Part shown: piece after piece, positions 7,089-15,885 of the stretch
How positions within the stretch are numbered: position 1 is the stretch's first letter
Layout: every line of letters starts with the position of its first letter
Origin: Candidatus Cloacimonadota bacterium
GTDB taxonomy: Bacteria > Cloacimonadota > Cloacimonadia > JGIOTU-2
DNA: 22,550 bases
NCBI GenBank assembly: GCA_014382685.1
Contig: JACNJG010000129.1
Span: 1 to 22,550, forward strand
Direction: 5' to 3'
The notes under the pieces: model-generated
What the model saw: the letters and a program-made list of their open reading frames with translations, nothing else
What the model was told of the DNA's origin: nothing
Databases searched by the model: none
Program-made: the position numbers and the translations under genes

Positions 7089-8384
7089 CTAAATACCAAA
7101 AACTCTAGAAAAAATCGGATCGACATTTTTTGTAAATTTATCTAAACTGAACAGGGAATTGATTTCATTCTCATTTAATATGGAGGTAAATTCCTCATTT
7201 CGTTTCAAAATATCCTGAAAATTTTCTTTGCTTTGCCAGCATTCCATGGCAGCTTTCTGTACGATCTCGTATGCTTTTTCCCGTGCAATACCTTTCTTTG
7301 CAAGGGCGAGTAGCACTGACTGACTATATATCAGCCCATTTGTAAGATCGACATTTTCTATCATTTTTTCGGAGAATACCACAAGATTCCGAACAAGCTC
7401 CGTTGATTTGACGAGCATATAATGAATTAATGAAGTAGAATCAGGAATTATTATTCTTTCTGCTGAAGAATGGCTTATATCCCGTTCATGCCAGAGCGCA
7501 TTGTTTTCAAAAGCAGTCATCGCATTGCTTCTCAAAATGCGTGCGAGACCGCAAATACGCTCAGCAATAATTGGATTTTTCTTATGAGGCATAGCAGATG
7601 AACCCTTTTGATCTTTTGAGAAATTTTCCTCAACTTCGTGTACTTCTGTGCGCTGCAGATGACGGATTTCCAAAGCGATCTTTTCGAGGGTACTTCCTAT
7701 TATTGCAATAGATGAAAGATATTCTGCATAGCGGTCTCTCTGTATGACTTGCGTGGAAATATTAACCGGTTTCAGTCCAAGCTTTTTGCATACATAGGTT
7801 TCCACTTCAATTGGAAGATGTGCGTAATTGCCGACTGCTCCGGATATCTGTCCTACAGAGATAGTTTCGATTGCTCTTTGCCAGCGAATGAGATTTCGGT
7901 GCATTTCATCATACCAGAGTGCGAGTTTCAGCCCGAAGGTTATCGGCTCTGCATGAATACCATGAGAACGTCCAATACATAATGTATCCTTATATTTGTA
8001 AGCGCTTTTCTTGAGCAACTGCATACATTCTTTTAGTGAGGTTAGAATTATCTCTCCTGCCTGCTTCATCAATATCGAGTTTGCTGTATCGATCACGTCA
8101 GAAGACGTCATACCAAGATGAATATAGCGAGCCGAAGGTCCCACATATTGTGCTACATTCGTTAGAAATGCGATAACATCATGATGAACTGTGCTTTCAA
8201 TTTCATCGATTTCAGATACTTTGAATTGTGCCTTTTGCTGAATGTTTTTAAGATCTGGATCAGGTACTAAATCAAGTTGGTTCATTGCTTCTGCTGCAGC
8301 AATCTCAACACTCAACCAGGTTTTAAACTTGTTTTCAAGACTCCATAAATGAGCCATTTCAGGCAACGTATATCGTGCGATCAT
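7089..8384 (-). CDS. purB: Adenylosuccinate lyase
   Basis: The enzyme cleaves SAICAR and adenylosuccinate, releasing fumarate (steps 8 of IMP and 2 of AMP synthesis). The 431-residue protein carries the fumarase/aspartase superfamily signature GSSAMPHKKNPI (261-272) with the catalytic Ser loop, the GRSHGIHAEP block with H141, and the HLGMTSSDVIDT block (89-100). An AGAGG site precedes the ATG. It starts 7 nt after the lipoprotein gene, so it is in the same operon. No missing residue is seen. Confidence 0.96.
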   Translation of the reverse strand: MIARYTLPEMAHLWSLENKFKTWLSVEIAAAEAMNQLDLVPDPDLKNIQQKAQFKVSEIDEIESTVHHDVIAFLTNVAQYVGPSARYIHLGMTSSDVIDTANSILMKQAGEIILTSLKECMQLLKKSAYKYKDTLCIGRSHGIHAEPITFGLKLALWYDEMHRNLIRWQRAIETISVGQISGAVGNYAHLPIEVETYVCKKLGLKPVNISTQVIQRDRYAEYLSSIAIIGSTLEKIALEIRHLQRTEVHEVEENFSKDQKGSSAMPHKKNPIIAERICGLARILRSNAMTAFENNALWHERDISHSSAERIIIPDSTSLIHYMLVKSTELVRNLVVFSEKMIENVDLTNGLIYSQSVLLALAKKGIAREKAYEIVQKAAMECWQSKENFQDILKRNEEFTSILNENEINSLFSLDKFTKNVDPIFSRVFGI

Positions 8385-8391
8385 AGTTCCT

Positions 8392-9096
8392 CTATTCTTC
8401 CTCGATTATTTCTATCGGTTTTGTGAGATCGAGCTCGTTTGCTTCGATCTGCACATTTGCAGGTACTTCAAAATCAAAGATATCATCTGTATAGTGCGGA
8501 AAATCCCATTTATCTATTTCAAGTGTGAGTATCTCATTTTTATCTTTTAGTACAGTAATGTGATACGGCAGATTTTTCTTGTACTTGGCAAACTGAATAC
8601 AAATATCACGTATGTGGATAACTTCAAGATGGAATTTCTTATCGAAGATATAATATACACCATTGAATGGTGAGGTCATATAATAGCCAAAGTTTTCAAC
8701 AACACCGTAATTACCAACAATTCCCTGCACATTTACGAGTGAATCAGCAGGTATTATACGGGTTATTGTGAACCGTTTTTGATCAGGAATGAAGACATTC
8801 ACAAAATTATCACGTAGAACGATCAGAGCTTTAGGTGCAGGTGAAAGACCGAGTATGCCACCGGAAAATAGATCGATTCTCACTTTTAAATCCTTTTTCC
8901 TTAATAAGAAATTTGTTTTGATCTCAAAGTCGTTATAGTTGATATTTGCAATGCCATCTGCTTTGCACCCCTTCAAAAAACTAAGATTTTCAATGATCTT
9001 ATTTTGAATTTCAAAGGTATTGTACTTGCCTGTTTGCACAGAACTGCAACTGAGGAGGGCAAGCATGGCTATAATTCCAATAATATATTTAATCAT
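8392..9096 (-). CDS. Lipoprotein, LolA/DUF4292-like
   Basis: A signal peptide (residues 1-16, MIKYIIGIIAMLALLS) ends in the lipobox LLSC with Cys17 as the lipidation site. The mature part is mostly beta-strands (for example KADGIANINYNDFEIKTNFLLR), resembling the LolA/LolB-like fold and the DUF4292 family, which bind lipids or carry lipoproteins in the periplasm. The match is by pattern only. It lies just downstream of lgt, whose product would lipidate it, although 390 nt containing an inserted element separate them, and 7 nt upstream of purB. An AAGGA site 5 nt before the ATG supports the start. Confidence 0.75.
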   Translation of the reverse strand: MIKYIIGIIAMLALLSCSSVQTGKYNTFEIQNKIIENLSFLKGCKADGIANINYNDFEIKTNFLLRKKDLKVRIDLFSGGILGLSPAPKALIVLRDNFVNVFIPDQKRFTITRIIPADSLVNVQGIVGNYGVVENFGYYMTSPFNGVYYIFDKKFHLEVIHIRDICIQFAKYKKNLPYHITVLKDKNEILTLEIDKWDFPHYTDDIFDFEVPANVQIEANELDLTKPIEIIEEE

Positions 9097-9145
9097 TTAT
9101 TCCTTAATATTTTTAAGTGGATCAATAAACTTAAAATTTGAATAT

Positions 9146-9464
9146 CCAATATCCAACACGGAATATCCAATGTCCATTTTATTAAGATATGGTTCAGTGT
9201 CGGCGGAAAGATTTTGGTTTCTATTTCTCATTTTTCTTTTTCGCTGTGTCCGCCAGCTGGGCAAGTGCCACTTCTCAGCAATTGAAATGAAACATGTTTA
9301 CCTGCTTTTGTTTCGGGCAATTGTTCAGAAACATTAATAATTCTAACCGCATAATCAATAAAACGTTCCTGTAAATCGAACTTCTTCTGATTATTTTCTC
9401 TATTCTCTTTTTTTTTGCTCATTTATTTTTCGTTCATCATTGGATATTCCGTGTTGGATATTGG
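9146..9464. mobile_element. 319-bp inverted-repeat unit carrying a four-helix-bundle remnant
   Basis: A perfect 27-bp inverted repeat closes this unit: 9146-9172 (beginning ccaatatccaacacgg) is the exact reverse complement of 9438-9464. Each arm contains the phrase ttggatatt twice. Between them lies a truncated four-helix-bundle (23S IVS type) reading frame. The unit occupies nearly all of the 390-nt gap between lgt and the lipoprotein gene, in an operon whose other junctions are mostly under 15 nt. I infer an insertion that has decayed. No transposase is present, so mobilisation would need help in trans. Confidence 0.6.
9228..9422 (-). pseudogene. Truncated four-helix-bundle protein (23S rRNA IVS type)
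   Basis: The 64-residue frame contains the first two helices and the conserved block of the family: KFDLQERFIDYAVRI, then LPETKAGKHVSFQLLRSGT. It then runs out into CPAGGHSEKEK and a stop, where intact relatives (such as the one at 18651-19028) continue with an NYGEAQ block and two more helices. The C-terminal half appears deleted, not merely frame-shifted, since the following DNA gives no recognisable remainder before the inverted repeat. No good ribosome-binding site precedes the ATG. It lies inside the inverted-repeat unit 9146-9464. Confidence 0.75.
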
Positions 9465-9486
9465 TTATTTTTTTCAACTTATCCAG

Positions 9487-10341
9487 TTAATTCTTCAAAT
9501 AGCCATTATTTTCTTCATTCTCATCGATCTTTGGTACTCGGTTTTTCCTAAAAATGGAGATATAGCCGATTATTCCTGCGATCATCATAAGCAAGCTGAG
9601 GATCTGTCCCATTGTCATGAAGCCAATAAGATGCCCAAGATGAGCATCGGGTTCACGAACAAATTCAACAAGAAATCTGAAAAGTCCATATAAAAAGATG
9701 AAGCTCCAGAACACAAAACCTTTTCGCACATTCTTTTTTATAAGGATAAACAGTATGACGAAAAGCAAAATGCCTTCGAGGAATAATTCATAAAGTTGAG
9801 AGGGATGTCGTGCAACCTGTTCTCCCGGGAAAAGCATACCCCAAGGAAGATCTGTTGCTCTTCCGTAAAGCTCTGCATTGATGAAATTTCCAAGTCTTCC
9901 GAGCGCGAGTCCGATTGGTGCAACCACTACAGTCGGATCTGCTAATTTATAAAAGTCATAATGATATTTTCTACAAAATAAGTATCCGAAAAATATCGCT
10001 GCGATCAATCCTCCGTGGAAAGACATTCCCCCATGCCATACTGCGAAAATCTCAAGCGGATTTCGGAATATTTCTTGGAAATTATAAAAAAGCATGTAAC
10101 CAAGCCGCCCACCTATTATGACTCCAAGTATGAGGTAAAAGAATAGGTTTTCAAAGTGTGCTTTCTTTATATGGACATCACGTTCCTTGTAGAGTTTCTT
10201 AAGAAGGAAATAGCCAATAACAAAGGAAATAATGTACATCAGAGCGTACCATCTTATCTCGAAAGGTCCAATGGCAAGAGATCCAATTGAAAATTCGGGT
10301 ATGGTAGCAAGTGACGGGTTAATTTCCGGGTATGGTATCAT
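9487..10341 (-). CDS. lgt: Prolipoprotein diacylglyceryl transferase
   Basis: Lgt moves diacylglycerol from phosphatidylglycerol to the lipobox cysteine at the inner membrane. The family signature GRLGNFINAELYGR is at 148-161, the HGGMSFHGG loop at 103-111, HPSQLYE at 179-185 and the C-terminal VREPDAH at 228-234. Seven hydrophobic segments are readable, from IRWYALMYIISFVIGYFLL (29-47) to the last near 243-264. At 284 aa it is normal. Its ATG overlaps the purL stop by 4 nt (ATGA), so it is coupled to purL. A lipidation substrate is encoded by the next gene of the operon. Confidence 0.96.
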   Translation of the reverse strand: MIPYPEINPSLATIPEFSIGSLAIGPFEIRWYALMYIISFVIGYFLLKKLYKERDVHIKKAHFENLFFYLILGVIIGGRLGYMLFYNFQEIFRNPLEIFAVWHGGMSFHGGLIAAIFFGYLFCRKYHYDFYKLADPTVVVAPIGLALGRLGNFINAELYGRATDLPWGMLFPGEQVARHPSQLYELFLEGILLFVILFILIKKNVRKGFVFWSFIFLYGLFRFLVEFVREPDAHLGHLIGFMTMGQILSLLMMIAGIIGYISIFRKNRVPKIDENEENNGYLKN

Positions 10342-12560
10342 GACACTGTTTCCATTTTTCTCTGAATTGCATTATACCAAAGATCGTACAACTCATTGAT
10401 GTTGCACGAGATAAGTTCATTTATTTGGAACTTTTGATTGGTAACTTTTCCAAGTATCTGATAAGGACAGTTATAATTTTTTATTATTTTGATGAGTGAA
10501 GGGATGTCGTTTTCTTCAATAGATACAATAATTCTTGAATGAGTTTCACCGAAAAGTTCGATGTCAGGACGATATATAAATTCCATCTCAATATGGGCAC
10601 CGAGCAATCCTTTGGGATTAAAGCAGGATTCTGCTAAAGCTGTTGCAAGACCGCCTTCCGAGCAATCATGTGCAGATTTAATGAAACCTTCATGAATAGC
10701 ATCAAAACAAATATTTTGGATATTTTGCTCAAACTCCAGATCGACTTTGGGTGCATGCCCAGTAATTGTGTTATGTTCAACTGCGAGATATTCTGAGCCA
10801 CCAATTGTATCACTCGGTTTTCCTAATAAAATGATCACATCACCAATATCTTTAAAATATTGTGTTGTGGCAAACCTGACATCTTCCAGGAGTCCTATCA
10901 TGCCGATCGTTGGAGTAGGATATACTGCACTTTTTACAGTTTCATTATAAAAGCTAACATTGCCTCCGGTTACAGGAGTTTTGAAGAATCTGCAGGCATC
11001 TCCCATACCGCGGATGCATTCTGAAAATGTCCAGTAAACTTCTTTTTTATAAGGATTTCCAAAGTTAAGACAATTCGTAATGGCAAGAGGTTTTCCACCT
11101 GAACAAACAATATTTCTTGCTGCTTCTGCAACAGCGCCCTTTGTGCCTTCATAGGGATCGAGATAACAATATTTTCCATTGCAATCAGTTGTCATTGCAA
11201 GCGCCTTGTCCGTGCCTTTTATTCTTACAACCGCTGCATCCGAACCGGGCTCGATAACTGAGTTTATTCTCACCATGTGGTCATACTGTGTATATACATA
11301 ATTCTTACTGGCAATGTTTGGAGAAGAGAGTAATTTTTTAAGTGTTTGAGTATAATCTTTTGGCTCACTTATACTTTTTTCATCAAAGGAATGCGCTTTC
11401 TCAAGATATGATGGATATTGAGTTTCCCTCTCATATACAGGTGCTTCTCCGCCAAGAACAAGAGTTTGAGCAGGAATGTCTGCAACAACAATTCCGTTTT
11501 CTCTGACTCGCAATTTTCCATCCTCTGTTACCTCGCCTATCTTTATGACATGCAAGTCCCATTTTTCATAGATTTCCTGAACTCTTTCGAAATTTTTCGG
11601 ATCGATAACCAGCAGCATACGTTCTTGTGATTCCGATAGCATGACCTCGTATGGAGTCATTCCCTTTTCTCTTTTTGGTACGAGAGAAACATCTATATCA
11701 ACACCGGTTCCTGCTTTTGCAGCCATCTCTGCAGATGAGCAGGTAAGTCCCGCAGCTCCCATATCCTGAATACCCACAACGAGATCTTGTTTGATTACAT
11801 CGAGGGTAGCTTCGAGAAGCAATTTTTCCATGAACGGATCCCCTACTTGCACAGAAGTTCTTTTTTCTGCGGATTCTTCAGTAAGTTCTACTGAAGCAAA
11901 GGTAGCTCCGTGAATGCCATCCCTGCCTGTGGACGAGCCAACATACAGCACATAATTTCCTACACCAAGGGCAGCAGCAGTAGCAATATTTTCATGCTTA
12001 AGAATCCCGACCGTCATTGCATTTACAAGCGGATTTCCTTCATAGCTGTCATCGAAATAAATTTCTCCAGCTACTGTAGGAATTCCCATGCAGTTGCCGT
12101 AATCCGCAATGCCCTTCACTACACCTTTGAGCAAATGCTTTACGTGGGGATTATCGAGAGAGCCAAAACGAAGTGAATTCAAAGAAGCTATTGGTCGGGC
12201 GCCCATTGTGAAAACATCTCTCAGAATTCCGCCAACACCTGTTGCAGCGCCCTGATAGGGTTCCAATGCAGAGGGATGATTGTGGCTCTCGATCTTGAAG
12301 GCAACTGCAAGTCCATCCCCAATATCGACAACACCTGCATTTTCTTCACCTGCATCTTTGAGAAGGCATTCTCCGGAACGAGGAAGGGTTTTTATTTGTA
12401 ATATCGAGTTCTTATAACTAGCATGTTCCGACCACATTACAGAAAAAATACCCAGCTCAGTGATCGTTGGATCTCTTCCTAATATTGATAAAATACGCTT
12501 GTATTCTTCCTTTGAAAGACCGTGTTCTTCGATGAGTTCTTCTGAGATTTCAGGGTTCAT
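10338..12560 (-). CDS. purL: Phosphoribosylformylglycinamidine synthase subunit PurL
   Basis: This is the ATP-dependent synthetase subunit (740 aa, small PurL type) that works with PurS and PurQ. Recognisable blocks are the N-terminal WSEHASYKNS (43-52; many homologues have Cys where this has Ala47), the first ATP/metal site FKIESHNHPS (88-97) with PYQGAATGVGG after it, a second half with VTGGNVSFYNE, and HDCSEGGLATALAES near the C-terminus. Two AIRS-like halves are visible, as expected. GAGGATAA precedes the ATG. It is the first gene of the minus-strand operon, so the operon promoter should lie in 12561-12728. Confidence 0.96.
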   Translation of the reverse strand: MNPEISEELIEEHGLSKEEYKRILSILGRDPTITELGIFSVMWSEHASYKNSILQIKTLPRSGECLLKDAGEENAGVVDIGDGLAVAFKIESHNHPSALEPYQGAATGVGGILRDVFTMGARPIASLNSLRFGSLDNPHVKHLLKGVVKGIADYGNCMGIPTVAGEIYFDDSYEGNPLVNAMTVGILKHENIATAAALGVGNYVLYVGSSTGRDGIHGATFASVELTEESAEKRTSVQVGDPFMEKLLLEATLDVIKQDLVVGIQDMGAAGLTCSSAEMAAKAGTGVDIDVSLVPKREKGMTPYEVMLSESQERMLLVIDPKNFERVQEIYEKWDLHVIKIGEVTEDGKLRVRENGIVVADIPAQTLVLGGEAPVYERETQYPSYLEKAHSFDEKSISEPKDYTQTLKKLLSSPNIASKNYVYTQYDHMVRINSVIEPGSDAAVVRIKGTDKALAMTTDCNGKYCYLDPYEGTKGAVAEAARNIVCSGGKPLAITNCLNFGNPYKKEVYWTFSECIRGMGDACRFFKTPVTGGNVSFYNETVKSAVYPTPTIGMIGLLEDVRFATTQYFKDIGDVIILLGKPSDTIGGSEYLAVEHNTITGHAPKVDLEFEQNIQNICFDAIHEGFIKSAHDCSEGGLATALAESCFNPKGLLGAHIEMEFIYRPDIELFGETHSRIIVSIEENDIPSLIKIIKNYNCPYQILGKVTNQKFQINELISCNINELYDLWYNAIQRKMETVS

Positions 12561-12728
12561 TTATCCTCGACAGCTATTATTTATCTTATGAGTGCTATAT
12601 TCACTAAAAATTTAGTCACTTTTTAATAGTCAAGAAAACTGTCTTGGTTTTACGACCACATCTCATTTCCTTGACAACTAAATCCACCCATTCTGATTTC
12701 TTCGTAACCTAATTTTTGGCAGGTCAAT
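12561..12728. promoter_or_regulatory. Divergent purL / corA intergenic region
   Basis: This region of 168 nt must hold both promoters. Toward corA there is a consensus ttgaca at 12671-12676, but the expected -10 position is poor (tgattt). Toward purL the minus strand has TTGACT (12633-12628), with an AT-rich -10 region that cannot be fixed. A near-perfect palindrome, actaaa-aa-tttagt (12603-12616), lies downstream of that -35 box and could be an operator. I see no purine-riboswitch core sequence. Confidence 0.4.
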
Positions 12729-13673
12729 ATGATAAAAGTGTTTAAAACAACAGATGGAAAATTTATTGAGAAAGACCAATACGATCTTCTCGAAGAAAAT
12801 ATCTGGGTATATCTTGTATCTCCATCTCAGGAAGAGATCGAGCTTATTACTACAACCTTTGATATTCCAAAGGATTTTATCGAAGACCCGCTCGATGAAA
12901 ACGAGAGTCCCCGAATGGAGCTCGAAGATGGTAAGAGACTCATCATTATTCAGACTCCCTACTTCGAAGATGACGAAGAAGCTGCTATCCAATTCATTAC
13001 CCTACCTCTTGGTATCATTTTAACAGAGAAATGCATCATTACAGTTTCTTCAAAGGATGATGATGTACTTCAAAACTTTGTGAAAGAACGAGTGAAAAAT
13101 TTCTCGACTGCGAAAAGAAATCGCTTGATACTTCAGATATTATCGCGAACAGCAACTGTTTACTTAAATTATCTCAAAAGAATCAATAAAATGTCCAATA
13201 CTATTGAAGATCAGCTCGAAGACTCAATGAATAATGAACGGCTTATGGATCTGCTGGACTTGCAGAAAAGTTTGGTTTATTTTGCCACATCCTTAAGATC
13301 AAACGAATCTGTAATGGAGAAGCTGTCCCGCGTGAGCACATTCACTAAATTTGAAGAGGATACCGATCTGCTGGAAGACATGATAATTGATAACAAACAA
13401 GCAATTGAAATGACATCGATCCATACGAACATTCTTAGAAGTACTATGGAAGCTTTTTCTTCAATGATCTCCAACAATCTGAATAAAGTCATGAAATTTC
13501 TTACTTCGGTTACGATCATACTCATGCTGCCTACCCTGGTTTCGAGTATTTACGGGATGAACGTTGCACTTCCCTTTGCTCGTTCTACACATGCATTTGT
13601 GATATTAATGGTAGCATCAGTGTTGCTGGCATTGGTCGGTGTAATAATATTTATAAAACGGAAATGGTTTTAA
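12729..13673 (+). CDS. corA: CorA-family divalent metal ion transporter
   Basis: The 314-residue protein has a large acidic cytoplasmic domain (1 to about 250), a long helical stalk (about 150-255), then two transmembrane helices near 257-274 and 290-309, ending in the basic KRKWF. The selectivity motif YGMN is at 275-278 at the end of the first helix, as required for CorA pentamers that carry Mg2+ or other divalent ions. The loop after it (VALPFARS) is short and lacks the usual acidic MPEL-type sequence, so ion preference is uncertain. A GGCAGG-type ribosome-binding site precedes the ATG. The phosphatase gene follows after 18 nt. Confidence 0.92.
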   Translation: MIKVFKTTDGKFIEKDQYDLLEENIWVYLVSPSQEEIELITTTFDIPKDFIEDPLDENESPRMELEDGKRLIIIQTPYFEDDEEAAIQFITLPLGIILTEKCIITVSSKDDDVLQNFVKERVKNFSTAKRNRLILQILSRTATVYLNYLKRINKMSNTIEDQLEDSMNNERLMDLLDLQKSLVYFATSLRSNESVMEKLSRVSTFTKFEEDTDLLEDMIIDNKQAIEMTSIHTNILRSTMEAFSSMISNNLNKVMKFLTSVTIILMLPTLVSSIYGMNVALPFARSTHAFVILMVASVLLALVGVIIFIKRKWF

Positions 13674-13691
13674 AACCAGAAAAGGAAACCA

Positions 13692-14489
13692 ATGAGAAAA
13701 AATCTAATTTTCGCGATGATTGTTTTTTTTCTATTGAGCTCATTCCCCCATTACGCATTTGCAACTGACGAGGGGCTTAATGAGAAAGAAAATCTTATGG
13801 CTGCGCTTTGGCAGCAGACCTCATCAGAATACAGAGCGCTTTGTTATCAGGCATTTAATGTAGCAAGAGACAGAATTAATATGGATCTTACTAAAGAGTG
13901 GGTTAAGCCAAGAGCTGTCATAATTGATCTTGATGAAACTGTGATCTTTAATGCAAAATTCAATGCCACAGGAGTTATCAGAGAACAGGAATATCCCAAA
14001 GAATTCTATGAATGGATCGCTTCAGGTGACGCAACACTTATTCCGGGAGCGGGTGAGTTCTTGGAATTTATTGATGAAGAAGGGTACACTATCTTCTATG
14101 TAACAAACCGGCGAGATGAATGTACTGAAATCACCCTTCAGCAAATACTTGATCTTGATCTTCCTCAAGCTTATAGAGAGAATTTACTAATGAGAGGAAC
14201 GGATCATACAAAGCAAGGAAGACGGGATAAAGTAAATGAGGATTATGCTGTAATTCTCTATATTGGTGATAACTCTGTTGATTTTCTGGGTGGTTATTAT
14301 AGAGGATCAATTGAAGAGAGGAAAAATCTTACAGATTCTGTTCAAGCAGAATGGGGAAGAAAATTCATCATACTACCAAATCCCTTGCATGGTTCTTGGA
14401 AAAAAGCACTTTATCATGGAGTAGTTGAATGGTTGTCCGGTGAGGAGAGTCTGAAACATAAAGCTTCGCTCTTAGAAGTTATTGAATAA
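13692..14489 (+). CDS. Secreted HAD acid phosphatase / 5'-nucleotidase, e(P4)-like
   Basis: A cleavable signal peptide is likely (residues 1-24, ending HYAFA before TDEG). The mature protein is a class B/C-type HAD phosphatase: motif I DLDET (79-83; D79 and D81), motif II VTNR (137-140), motif III K180 and motif IV IGDNSVDF (191-198). The C-terminal LHGSWKKALY is typical of the lipoprotein e(P4)/acid phosphatase family, which dephosphorylates nucleotides outside the inner membrane. Unlike e(P4), there is no lipobox cysteine, so it should be soluble in the periplasm. AAAAGGAA precedes the ATG. It is 18 nt after corA and likely co-transcribed. Confidence 0.88.
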   Translation: MRKNLIFAMIVFFLLSSFPHYAFATDEGLNEKENLMAALWQQTSSEYRALCYQAFNVARDRINMDLTKEWVKPRAVIIDLDETVIFNAKFNATGVIREQEYPKEFYEWIASGDATLIPGAGEFLEFIDEEGYTIFYVTNRRDECTEITLQQILDLDLPQAYRENLLMRGTDHTKQGRRDKVNEDYAVILYIGDNSVDFLGGYYRGSIEERKNLTDSVQAEWGRKFIILPNPLHGSWKKALYHGVVEWLSGEESLKHKASLLEVIE

Positions 14490-14539
14490 AAAAGGGGCTC
14501 TCATAACGAGAGGTTCATAAGATATTTTATTGTAAAATT

Positions 14540-15817
14540 CTATACTATTTTTTCTTGAGTATTTTCACCTTCTCCGAAATCAATCTTCTTTTTACTTTCA
14601 TTTTCAGTATCAACTTCATGTATGGTAACTCTATCAGAGATATCTTCAGAAATGGTTACAAAAGCAATGGTTTCACCACGCATGTTTTTCACAACATCAG
14701 TAATAAGACGTACTGCGAACAATGAACCATCCTTACGCAGGTTGATACTTTCACGTACTTTCCCCTTCCATTTCGTAATTTCGCTCTTTGTGGTGTATTT
14801 ATGAAGATCCGGTGGTGAAAAAATTCTTACATCCTTTCCAATAAGCTCGTTTACTTCATAACCATGCATACCGGCATCTGCGGGATTTGTATATATAATT
14901 CGTCTGTCGGTATCTGTAAGAGTTACACCGAGACGCATGGTTTCAAATGCTTTCTTTGCGTGCTCGGCACTCATTCGTTCAGTAAGATCTTCTGATATCG
15001 TCACGAAACCAACTGTCTCACCTTCATTGTTCTTTACCACATCAGAGATAAGGCGTACTGGAAAAGATGAACCGTCCTTACGTACATTGACGCTTTCTCT
15101 CGTCATACCCTTCCATTTATCTATCTCATCAATAGGAGAAATGTATTCTTTTGGAGAGAAGATGCGCACGTCTTTTCCAATAAGATCATTCACATCATAT
15201 CCGTGCATTTTTGCGTCAGCAGGATTTGAGTACACAATATTTCTTTCCTGATCAGTAATCGTCACACCAAGCCGCATAGTCTCTATCGCTTTTTTCAATC
15301 GGATCAGACCATCTTCAGATTGTTTCTGTTCGATAATTCGACACAGTTGTTTTGTCACCGAGTTAAGCAATTCTCGTTCATCTTTTGTAAATGGTCCCTC
15401 AAAAAGATCAGGTTTCTTTTCAAGGTAACCAACCTCGATAGTTCCAACGGATTCCCCATATACTTTCATATCACTTTTCAGATAAGAAGCTGGTGAATGA
15501 TAATTTTCAGTTTGAAATTCCTTTTCGCCCCATGTAACTTTTGCGCAAGTGATCTCAGGGAACTGCCATGCTTTGGGAACCTGTTCAATGGTTCCTTTTA
15601 TAATTCCTTCTATAGTTATATTGGGCTTTTCTACAAGACTCGTTATGCTGTACAAGCATTTAACTTCACTGACTCTCTGGTTGAGATTTCGAGCGATCTG
15701 GAGTAAATTACTACGGGTCTGTTGATATTTACTCTCCATGATCTCGAGTTCTTTGATACGTTTATTCTTCTGTTCGAGATCTTCCAAGAGTTTTTTCTTT
15801 GAAGTACCACCGATCAT
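14540..15817 (-). CDS. Coiled-coil, GAF-like, tandem PAS sensor protein without output domain
   Basis: Residues 5-50 are a coiled coil, about 55-165 resemble a GAF domain, and two PAS domains follow (about 175-285 and 288-400). The PAS domains are clear duplicates: both contain ETMRLGVT, then NPADA-MHGY, LIGKDVRIFSP, KWKG, RKDGS and FVTISED, offset by 113-115 residues. No histidine kinase, GGDEF, HTH or methyl-accepting domain follows; the tail is a charged 25-residue segment. It may sense a ligand and act through protein contacts, or be a degenerate sensor kinase. An AAGGAG site and its own promoter (15842-15871) support independent expression. Confidence 0.85.
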   Translation of the reverse strand: MIGGTSKKKLLEDLEQKNKRIKELEIMESKYQQTRSNLLQIARNLNQRVSEVKCLYSITSLVEKPNITIEGIIKGTIEQVPKAWQFPEITCAKVTWGEKEFQTENYHSPASYLKSDMKVYGESVGTIEVGYLEKKPDLFEGPFTKDERELLNSVTKQLCRIIEQKQSEDGLIRLKKAIETMRLGVTITDQERNIVYSNPADAKMHGYDVNDLIGKDVRIFSPKEYISPIDEIDKWKGMTRESVNVRKDGSSFPVRLISDVVKNNEGETVGFVTISEDLTERMSAEHAKKAFETMRLGVTLTDTDRRIIYTNPADAGMHGYEVNELIGKDVRIFSPPDLHKYTTKSEITKWKGKVRESINLRKDGSLFAVRLITDVVKNMRGETIAFVTISEDISDRVTIHEVDTENESKKKIDFGEGENTQEKIV

Positions 15818-15841
15818 GTTATCTCCTTATTGTGAATAATC

Positions 15842-15871
15842 AATATTTATATATATAATATTTTCTGTCAA
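15842..15871 (-). promoter_or_regulatory. Promoter of the PAS-domain gene
   Basis: On the minus strand a perfect -35 TTGACA (15871-15866) is followed at 16-18 nt by an AT-only -10 region (TAAATA, AAATAT or AATATT). It lies between nif3 and the PAS gene, 25 nt before the ATG, and suggests the PAS gene is transcribed apart from apbE-folE2-nif3. Confidence 0.55.
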
Positions 15872-15885
15872 TAATGTATAGAAAA

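Noticed and set aside
12561..12728. Purine riboswitch upstream of purL
   Set aside because: I looked for the conserved junction core and three-helix layout on the minus strand and found neither.
14498..14512. Small hairpin ctctc-ataac-gagag between the convergent phosphatase and PAS genes as a terminator
   Set aside because: The stem is only 5 bp and the T-run on the minus strand begins 4 nt away after CCCC; on the plus strand there is no T-run. Too weak to call.
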